DNA of 64,000 bases, taken from NCBI GenBank assembly GCA_910574255.1, contig CAJTAK010000003.1, positions 124,001 to 188,000 on the forward strand. Direction: 5' to 3'. Source of the DNA: Clostridia bacterium (lineage in GTDB: Bacteria; Bacillota; Clostridia; Lachnospirales; Lachnospiraceae). The notes beneath the pieces are model-generated. The model saw only the letters and a list, made by a program, of their open reading frames with translations, made no database searches and was not told where the DNA came from. Position numbers and translations under genes: made by a program. Below, piece by piece: positions 58,834-64,000 of this stretch (within the stretch, counting starts at the first letter, position 1; each line of letters starts with the position of its first letter).

Positions 58834-58847
58834 TCTAATTTCCTCCC

Positions 58848-59066
58848 CTAGAGCATTTCATGCTTTCTGTACTTTTTCCATAAAGCCTCATCTACGTCTA
58901 GCTTCATCTGCATTTCTTCAACTCTGTTTTCCAGATAAGCTTTCTCTATCCGGTATACGCGTTTCAGACTGAAATACTGCAATATCATACATACCATATT
59001 TACTGCAGCCGTTACTGTTACAAAAAAAGCCAAGAACCTAGTTATCTTCCATTTGACATTATTCAT
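58848..59066 (-). CDS. Small single-helix membrane protein with coiled coil
   Basis: A 72-residue protein: one membrane helix (about residues 8-30, FLAFFVTVTAAVNMVCMILQY) and a C-terminal charged helix (RIEKAYLENRVEEMQMKLDVD). AGGAGG lies 5 nt before the ATG at 59066. It opens the leftward run that leads to the WYL regulator and faces an XRE regulator. Not recognised; it could be holin-like or a membrane partner of the downstream proteins. Confidence 0.55.
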   Translation of the reverse strand: MNNVKWKITRFLAFFVTVTAAVNMVCMILQYFSLKRVYRIEKAYLENRVEEMQMKLDVDEALWKKYRKHEML

Positions 59067-59372
59067 GGTGTCCTCCTGCATTTAAATTCTTTCTTTTATT
59101 ATACAATTCGCCTTAGACACTTCTTGTCCATGCAGGAAAATTTTTCAATATTATTTTGAGCCACAGCCTTTTTCAGGCTCCAGCAAAGTAGTTTTCTATA
59201 TCCGATCTCTATTTCAGCTACATCTATTATATTATTTATACGCACGATATTCAACCATATATTTCTTATAAGAAACTTATTTATTAATGGCAGATTTTAA
59301 AATAAGCTTTTTTTAAATGAGTTATTTTTAAGGAGGATATCTGCTAAAATATGAAAAAGGAGAATTTTGATT
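59067..59372. promoter_or_regulatory. Divergent control region between the small membrane proteins and the XRE regulator
   Basis: In this 306-base gap, TATAAT on the minus strand (59098-59103) is a likely -10 box for the leftward genes. GACA-CTTCT-TGTC (59116-59128) is a small inverted repeat just upstream of it and could be the XRE protein's operator. No good -35 box is seen. The rest is AT-rich. Confidence 0.4.
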
Positions 59373-59588
59373 ATGATACGACTGCGTATATTAGAAATAT
59401 TAGAAGAACAGGGACACACCAAGTACTGGCTGTACAAACGGATGGATATGATGAGCTATCGGAACTTTAAAAATATCATTGAAAATGAAACCTCCGCTAT
59501 CCGATTCGAGACACTGGAAAAGCTTACTCGCATCTTACAAGTTCCGGTGGGAGAATTATTTGAGGAAACACAAGAAAAACGTTCCTAG
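59373..59588 (+). CDS. XRE/Cro-type HTH regulator
   Basis: A 71-residue Cro/C1-like protein: IRLRILEILEEQGHTKYWLYKRM, then FKNIIENETSAIRFETLEKLTRILQVPVGELFE. The second and third helices form the DNA-reading motif. The start is the ATG at 59373, 10 nt after AAGGAG. It is divergent from the small membrane protein genes and may control them and the element's leftward transcription. A terminator follows at 59673. Confidence 0.85.
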   Translation: MIRLRILEILEEQGHTKYWLYKRMDMMSYRNFKNIIENETSAIRFETLEKLTRILQVPVGELFEETQEKRS

Positions 59589-59672
59589 AGGCTGGTCCTG
59601 ATACATAAAAGACTGGTCTCTTTCTTTATCCTTATAACCCTTACAAAACAGCAGGTATTCTGACAAAAAATA

Positions 59673-59720
59673 AACCACTGGCGGCTTTCTTTTTGTATGT
59701 GCCGTCAGTGGTCTATTTTT
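59673..59720 (+). terminator. Terminator after the XRE gene
   Basis: CCACTGGCGGC (59675-59685) pairs with GCCGTCAGTGG (59701-59711), one G-U pair, followed by CTATTTTTAAG. Confidence 0.8.
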
Positions 59721-59746
59721 AAGTTTTATACAATTTAAAACGATAT

Positions 59747-59880
59747 TTAAAAAAAAATTCTCTCATCCTCATAATCCGCATTGGCTGTCAATTCATCATA
59801 AACTGCCTCCGGCACCACAACCTTTTGATACAATATTTTAAGCAGATCCAGTTTCCACATCCCTAATATATCGTTAATTT
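59747..59880 (-). pseudogene. Remnant of a PIN-like (DUF3368) toxin gene
   Basis: On the minus strand a 44-codon open stretch encodes NDILGMWKLDLLKILYQ followed by VVVPEAVYDELTANADYEDE and a stop at 59747-59749. This is the core of DUF3368 PIN-like proteins (LxxLxKLDLLxxLYxxVxVPxAVYxEL). The N-terminal strand with its first catalytic Asp and the C-terminal half are missing, and there is no start with a ribosome site, so it is a fragment. Nothing else is seen between 59589 and 59967 apart from the terminator. Confidence 0.65.
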
Positions 59881-59967
59881 TTAATTATTACAACAGAATT
59901 TATATTCCTCCTTCTCTTGTCCCACATTCATTTATATCCAGTTTATTTTTATCCAGCCGCAAATTTC

Positions 59968-62574
59968 TCAGTCACATTCAGCCGATTTTTTACCCTCCAT
60001 ACCTTTCAAATAATCCTCCATATGAATCTCCGCCTGCTCGCACGGGAACGCCGAGCACACATACACCGTACACTCTTTCCTCAAAATCCTCGCCCTTCCC
60101 ACGCACTGCTCCATTTCACTTTCCAGTGCATACATTTGAATTTCCCTAAGCAGCGGCTCTTGATAAGTGGTAAGAAGAAAACTACACTTCTTATACGTTA
60201 CTCTCCGAGGCCTTGGCCTTTTATCCTCCTTCCGGTTCACGTCCGCACCCAGATAGCAGGCAATAAGCTTATACGCCTCTTCTGCCTTAAAGGGTGTCCC
60301 CACAATCCCTATACTGCGCCCTTCCAGCGAATTTACTCCAATTGCATTTCCAAAATGCAAGTTTTTAGTATTCATTTCCGAAACGCCCTGTATACTTCTA
60401 CCCTCTTTAAAGGTGATAATCTCTGGCTTTTCCGGTTCCAGCAAGTTCTTTACAAAACAAAAGACCTGCTTTTTATCCGACAGATCTCTTCTCCCCAGTG
60501 AATGGTAGGTGTACTGTATTAACCTTCCTTTATATGCCGCTTTCTTCTCCGGATAAGAGTAGACCTCCATCTGTCTCTGAAAATAGCTCTTATAAATGTT
60601 CTCGTTTAATGTAGCCGACAGCACAATATACTTCATCCGGCTCATCTCCTGTGGACAGAAATATTGAATGACCATCTCTCCTGATTCCCTGTCCGGATTC
60701 TTTACAAAGGCTCCAGCAAGGCATAGATCATTGATATTATATCCTCCTGCACATTCCAGCTCGCTTAACTGTTCTTCTGTAAGAGGCGGCACATAGGGAT
60801 TCTGGGTTATTCTTTTGTATTCTCCCGTTTCTGCTTTCAGTATTTCCAGTGCAATATCAGAATAGATGGGAATTTTCTTTTTCCCTAGCTCTTCCAGGCA
60901 TTGTTCCGAAATCTTATAGATTTTATTGAAAATCTGTAACTGCAGGATATCTTCATCAATGATAACGGTGTAACCTGTTAAAACTTCGGGAGGCATCTGC
61001 AGGAAATACGCATGCGTAGTAACAACGATCCGTTTTCCTTTCAATGCTTTAAATCCCTTTAGTAAAAGCCCACATGCTTCTGCCACCGCCCGTTTATCCG
61101 GATCATCTTTTATTTTGTTATAGTATTCCAGCACAAGCTCCTTTGTTTTGTTATGAAGTCCCCTGCTGTGGGCCTCTGCAATATCTTCCTGAAGCTCATT
61201 CGGGAAAAAGGGATTCCCCTGGGTGCTGATTGTCATAAAAATATCTTCCTCGTTGATTCCCGCTCTTCTCATTCTTTCCGCCACCTCTTCTTTCAGCCGA
61301 TTTGTGGGTAGCGCTATGATAAATTTTTTCTCTGGATATTTTATAATCAAATCAATATAAGCTTTGGTTTTCCCAATTGCTGTCTGTGCCCGGATAAGAT
61401 GCATCCCAAAAGCACTGCTTAAAAACGCTTGTTCCAGATTTTCTTCCAAGCATTTTCTCGCCTCCTCCAAAGAAAAATATGTCTCTTTTTCTCTATAGAT
61501 CTTCCGGTCCATTGCAAGAGTTTCCACTATGGTTCCTGCATGATTACATTCTTTATAATATGGACAGAACTCTTCTGAGCACCTCTGTGGATAATAATCT
61601 GTCATATAGCGAATATCCTTTTTCCACTTCTCATAGATCGCTCTGTCATAATGCAATTCCAATATTTCAAAAAAATGTTTTTGACCACCCACTACATGCC
61701 TCAGATTGGTAAGGAGAGCAAAACAGGCGTTATGCTCCAGCACTCTACCATCATTAAAATCATTTAAGAGCTGGCAGCTGCATTCTCCTTCTACGGATAA
61801 CCTCCGCTTCTTTGCTTTGTACGTAAGGCTTTGGTGCAAATCCTTACTCTCTAATATAAAAAATGCCGGATTCGTGGATTCTCCTATTGTATGTATAATA
61901 GCCCGCTCCATGATTCCGGCAATTTCTCCATATAGTGAAAGATGCTCCATAAGATCCATTGCTGCCATATCATTGAATCTGAAAATTTTATACTTCCTGC
62001 AAAAATTATAAATATTCCTTTTTCTACTCTCTCCCCTGCTCATGGCCTCATAAAAAGGGATGAGAAGCTGCACCAAAGCCAAACGTGCATTCTCATCCAC
62101 ATAAATCAACTCCTTTCCGCCCAGAAACAGTCGATCCGGATTCTTGCAGGCGGAATCGCCTTCCGGAAATATTTTGTGGAGCATGGCTAAAACGATCTTT
62201 ATCACAAATTCATCTTCTATCAGCGTTTCGTGTACAAATACTACCCGGAAACGTTCTTCTTTTTCGAAAGAACTATAGGTGTGATACGCAAAGGCTATGG
62301 GAAGCTCTAAGGAATCACATTTTCTTTTTATCTCCTGAAAGCTGCTCCCATGGTCAAAGTCTAAGGCAAAGACCTGCATGGCCGTACAGTTCTTCGCCCC
62401 GATACCTCCCACCAAATGCCCTGGAATGATTGCATGTCCATGATTCCCTACCAAATCAGCCAGGTTTCGCAGGTCTATTTCCTGCCATCCTTTCGCTGCA
62501 CTATACTTTACCCGTACAATATTTTTCGGTTTTCTGTTATAAGATTCTTCATCTAAACTCACATATACTTTCAT
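59968..62574 (-). CDS. Mobile-element primase-helicase fusion (AEP-like primase + SF2-type helicase)
   Basis: An 868-residue protein. Residues about 60-170 resemble an archaeo-eukaryotic primase: VFALDFDHG (Asp pair), AFAYHTYSS and CKNPDRLFLGG. A cysteine/histidine cluster (CSEEFCPYYKECNH) near residue 350 may bind metal. The C-terminal half is a helicase: Walker A AQTAIGKTKAY near 395, DExD-like VIIDEDIL, LSATLN and the arginine-finger motif EQCVGRARI. It probably starts and drives replication of the element. The start is set at 62574, 3 nt after GAGGAG. It is the longest gene here. Confidence 0.75.
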   Translation of the reverse strand: MKVYVSLDEESYNRKPKNIVRVKYSAAKGWQEIDLRNLADLVGNHGHAIIPGHLVGGIGAKNCTAMQVFALDFDHGSSFQEIKRKCDSLELPIAFAYHTYSSFEKEERFRVVFVHETLIEDEFVIKIVLAMLHKIFPEGDSACKNPDRLFLGGKELIYVDENARLALVQLLIPFYEAMSRGESRKRNIYNFCRKYKIFRFNDMAAMDLMEHLSLYGEIAGIMERAIIHTIGESTNPAFFILESKDLHQSLTYKAKKRRLSVEGECSCQLLNDFNDGRVLEHNACFALLTNLRHVVGGQKHFFEILELHYDRAIYEKWKKDIRYMTDYYPQRCSEEFCPYYKECNHAGTIVETLAMDRKIYREKETYFSLEEARKCLEENLEQAFLSSAFGMHLIRAQTAIGKTKAYIDLIIKYPEKKFIIALPTNRLKEEVAERMRRAGINEEDIFMTISTQGNPFFPNELQEDIAEAHSRGLHNKTKELVLEYYNKIKDDPDKRAVAEACGLLLKGFKALKGKRIVVTTHAYFLQMPPEVLTGYTVIIDEDILQLQIFNKIYKISEQCLEELGKKKIPIYSDIALEILKAETGEYKRITQNPYVPPLTEEQLSELECAGGYNINDLCLAGAFVKNPDRESGEMVIQYFCPQEMSRMKYIVLSATLNENIYKSYFQRQMEVYSYPEKKAAYKGRLIQYTYHSLGRRDLSDKKQVFCFVKNLLEPEKPEIITFKEGRSIQGVSEMNTKNLHFGNAIGVNSLEGRSIGIVGTPFKAEEAYKLIACYLGADVNRKEDKRPRPRRVTYKKCSFLLTTYQEPLLREIQMYALESEMEQCVGRARILRKECTVYVCSAFPCEQAEIHMEDYLKGMEGKKSAECD

Positions 62575-62681
62575 AGTCTCCTCTTTCTCCTGCCTCACCC
62601 TGCCTGGCTTTGACTCTTTTTACTAGAAAGTAACTGCTCTGGTAACAATCTAATAAATCAAGCAGGTAGGAGGAAAATGCT

Positions 62682-62867
62682 ATGCTGAATCAATATCCGG
62701 ATATTATGAGTGTATGGGACGTTTCAGAGGTTCTCTGCATTGGGAAAAATAGAGTGTATGAATTACTGGAAAAAGGAGCCATAAAGGGCTTCCGAATTGG
62801 AAGAGTATGGAAAATCCCCAGGGATGCTCTGCAGGATTATATCCTGACCCAGAGCCGGTTAAAATGA
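62682..62867 (+). CDS. Excisionase-like helix-turn-helix protein
   Basis: A 61-residue MerR/HTH_17-type protein: PDIMSVWDVSEVLCIGKNRVYELLEKGAIKGFRIGRVWKIPRDALQDYI. This is the standard excisionase/Xis-like fold used by conjugative elements to direct excision, or by related regulators. AGGAGG lies 8 nt before the ATG. It is divergent from the primase-helicase gene and followed by a terminator hairpin. Confidence 0.85.
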   Translation: MLNQYPDIMSVWDVSEVLCIGKNRVYELLEKGAIKGFRIGRVWKIPRDALQDYILTQSRLK

Positions 62868-62876
62868 CTATCCGCC

Positions 62877-62913
62877 AAAATATCTAAGCTACTCTTAGGC
62901 ACTTAGATATTTT
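62877..62913 (+). terminator. Hairpin after the excisionase-like gene
   Basis: AAAATATCTAAG (62877-62888) pairs perfectly with CTTAGATATTTT (62902-62913). On the plus strand the T-run is within the stem end; the structure can act on either strand. Confidence 0.65.
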
Positions 62914-62996
62914 AGCGCATAAAAAATAAAAGCATACTGTATAAGGGGACACTTCCACCTTATAGGTATGCTTTTATTCTTCCAATTTTCACAAAT

Positions 62997-63544
62997 TTAT
63001 CTATTTTCTATCATATCAAGAAACTCTTGCGGCAGAATGGCTGGAACAGTCGAATTCTCAAAATCCTTTTTGTTCCTGGTAACAATATAATGATGTAAGT
63101 GTCAAAAGTCCGAATTTTCAAACTGGCACACCGTATTTTGTACTTTTTAAAGTAAGTATGTGCTATATATGGTATGACACAAAGTAAAAAAGTACTTTTG
63201 ACACCCACATAATATAATCTGCTTTTATTGCGGCGGCACATTCATCTTGTATGCAATCTTCCAAATCCTTAAAGTCTCCTCTGTTCAACGCTGACTTTAC
63301 TTTTCGAGAATCAACACCTTCTACTTCTAAAATTTCACATAAATTCAGCAATACAATTCTTCTATCCTCAATCGACAAATCCTTCCGAAGAATATAAAAT
63401 ATATTGGAAATAGAATGAGCTGCCAAGTATCCCTGCACCTTTTTATCCGCACAGAATTTAATTATTTTGTCCGCATCATCAAAAATGCGGCTGTCTGCCT
63501 GTTAAGGCATCCAAAATTACATTTGTGTCAATCAATATCCTCAT
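62997..63544 (-). pseudogene. PIN-domain (VapC-like) toxin gene broken by a frameshift and a MITE-like insertion
   Basis: The start at 63544 reads MRILIDTNVILDALTGRQPHF and then hits a stop near 63480; shifting the frame by one base in a T-run continues as DDADKIIKFCADKK and QGYLAAHSISNIFYILRK down to AAIKADYI. A 121-bp insertion (63090-63210) cuts in there, after which VTRNKKDFENSTVPAILPQ and EFLDMIENR complete the protein to a stop at 62997-62999. The acidic PIN residues (LIDTN, ALNRGDFKDLED, ADYIVTRNKKDF) are all recognisable. With two disruptions the ribonuclease toxin cannot be made. Confidence 0.88.
63090..63210. mobile_element. 121-bp MITE-like insertion with terminal inverted repeats and 6-bp target duplication
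   Basis: Left end ATGATGTAAGTGTCAAAAGT (63090-63109) and right end ACTTTTGACACCCACAT (63194-63210) share the inverted 11-mer GTGTCAAAAGT. AATATA flanks both sides (63084-63089 and 63211-63216). Removing the insert and one AATATA restores the toxin codons ADYIVTRN exactly, which proves it is an insertion. There is no room for a transposase; the element must have been moved by one elsewhere. Confidence 0.88.
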
Positions 63545-63770
63545 ATTTTTCCAGAGCTTCTGCCAGCTCTGCCTTGTAATCTCTTTCTACCGGACTGTTT
63601 TTTCTATAATGCTGTAACTCCTGATATGCCTTTTGCGCCCTTTCTCTTCTCTGGCCGTCCTTTGGCATAAATAATCCCTCAATACCTTCCAATATATTTA
63701 CAACATAATATATTTTATCATCCGGAAGCTTTTTAATCATATCTATGGCCTGTTCCTGAAGCATTGTCAT
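63528..63770 (-). CDS. Antitoxin of a VapBC/PIN-type toxin-antitoxin pair
   Basis: An 80-residue protein: MTMLQEQAIDMIKKLPDDKIYYVVNILEGIEGLF and a C-terminal YRKNSPVERDYKAELAEALEKYEDID. This layout (LQEEAIxMIxxLPDDK..., DYKAELxEALEEKY) is the antitoxin usually paired with PIN toxins in Lachnospiraceae. It overlaps the toxin start by 17 nt. The toxin is dead, so the antitoxin may only serve as a regulator or shield against related toxins. No strong ribosome site was picked out. Confidence 0.75.
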   Translation of the reverse strand: MTMLQEQAIDMIKKLPDDKIYYVVNILEGIEGLFMPKDGQRRERAQKAYQELQHYRKNSPVERDYKAELAEALEKYEDID

Positions 63771-63939
63771 CGTACACCACTCCTATACTCTTTATTTATA
63801 ATAAAAATTTTCATTCATCCTGATAACCTTTCAATATCCACGAACTTTCCTTTATTATATGCGATCAATATTGATTTTACAAGGCTCATAGTGCAGCAAA
63901 CTATGGCTTACAACTGTTGTTATGGACAAGAACCTTCTT

Positions 63940-64000
63940 TCACTCCCACTTAATTGCCTGTCCACAATGATCGCAAAATCGTTTTACATTTATGGCCATT
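63940..64000 (-). CDS. C-terminal end of a gene with a zinc-ribbon tail (partial)
   Basis: The last 19-20 codons of a minus-strand gene enter from the right edge: MAINVKRFCDHCGQAIKWE then stop at 63940-63942. CDHCG suggests the end of a zinc ribbon. A GTG or ATG start inside the visible part is possible, but a longer gene continuing beyond the window is more likely. The 169 bases between this and the antitoxin hold no other recognisable feature. Confidence 0.45.
   Translation of the reverse strand, partial: MAINVKRFCDHCGQAIKWE

Overview
The window reads as chromosome of a Gram-positive anaerobe of the Clostridia, most likely a Lachnospiraceae gut bacterium. The grounds are strong AGGAGG-type ribosome binding sites, the block rpsF-ssb-rpsR / gdpP-rplI-dnaB, MecA, CwlD-type amidase, class B sortase, and several small families (DUF951, DUF1858, DUF5688, DUF6809) typical of that group. 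Identification is from sequence recognition only; no search was run.

Layout. 1-5.3 kb: the start of a sensor-like membrane protein, a PfoR/EIIC-like permease beside a NiaR niacin repressor, a GT-C type membrane glycosyltransferase, and a class II aldolase with a small coiled-coil protein. 5.5-11.4 kb: a ketose-type ABC uptake operon (ketose 3-epimerase, ATPase, permease, lipoprotein) read leftwards from a clear promoter and controlled by a divergent LacI regulator, with three copies of a TTGTGCTCGTGC operator. 11.5-15 kb: L-fucose isomerase, an AraC regulator and a DUF402 protein. 15-34 kb: housekeeping genes for pyrimidine and pentose metabolism, cell wall, MecA, ferredoxin, a second GT-C paralogue, MerR, dnaB, rplI, gdpP, the ribosomal/SSB operon, sirtuin, sortase B, phosphopantetheinyl transferase, and a coupled SPFH/RHH pair. 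35-47.8 kb: an NhaC antiporter with an unusual leader, then a sugar-alcohol/ketose operon (ABC importer, zinc dehydrogenase, 2-hydroxyacid dehydrogenase, FGGY kinase, class II aldolase, MtlD) under a divergent DeoR regulator.

47.9-64 kb is an integrated element. Its left edge lies inside a tRNA-Cys gene, of which only the 3' half remains, next to that tRNA's own terminator. Behind it come DUF5688, a Rad52-like annealing protein, a YqaJ exonuclease, a 20-21 bp iteron-like array, DUF932 and DUF6809. Next is an AT-rich cassette of uncharacterised genes (509-aa hydrophobic protein, TerB-like protein, 333-aa glycine-zipper protein, YkgJ-type cysteine-cluster protein, and two orphan proteins) beneath a WYL regulator. 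Further on are small membrane proteins, a fused primase-helicase, an excisionase-like HTH protein and a toxin-antitoxin locus. The toxin of that locus is broken by a frameshift and by a 121-bp MITE-like insertion with a 6-bp target duplication. No integrase is in the window; it should lie beyond 64 kb.

The WYL-headed cassette at 52.7-57.5 kb is the best candidate for an undescribed system. Other signals not explained by known families are the 123-bp palindromic tandem repeats at 37.9 kb, the repeat pair between ssb and rpsR, the NhaC leader, and a structured noncoding stretch at 19.4-19.7 kb.
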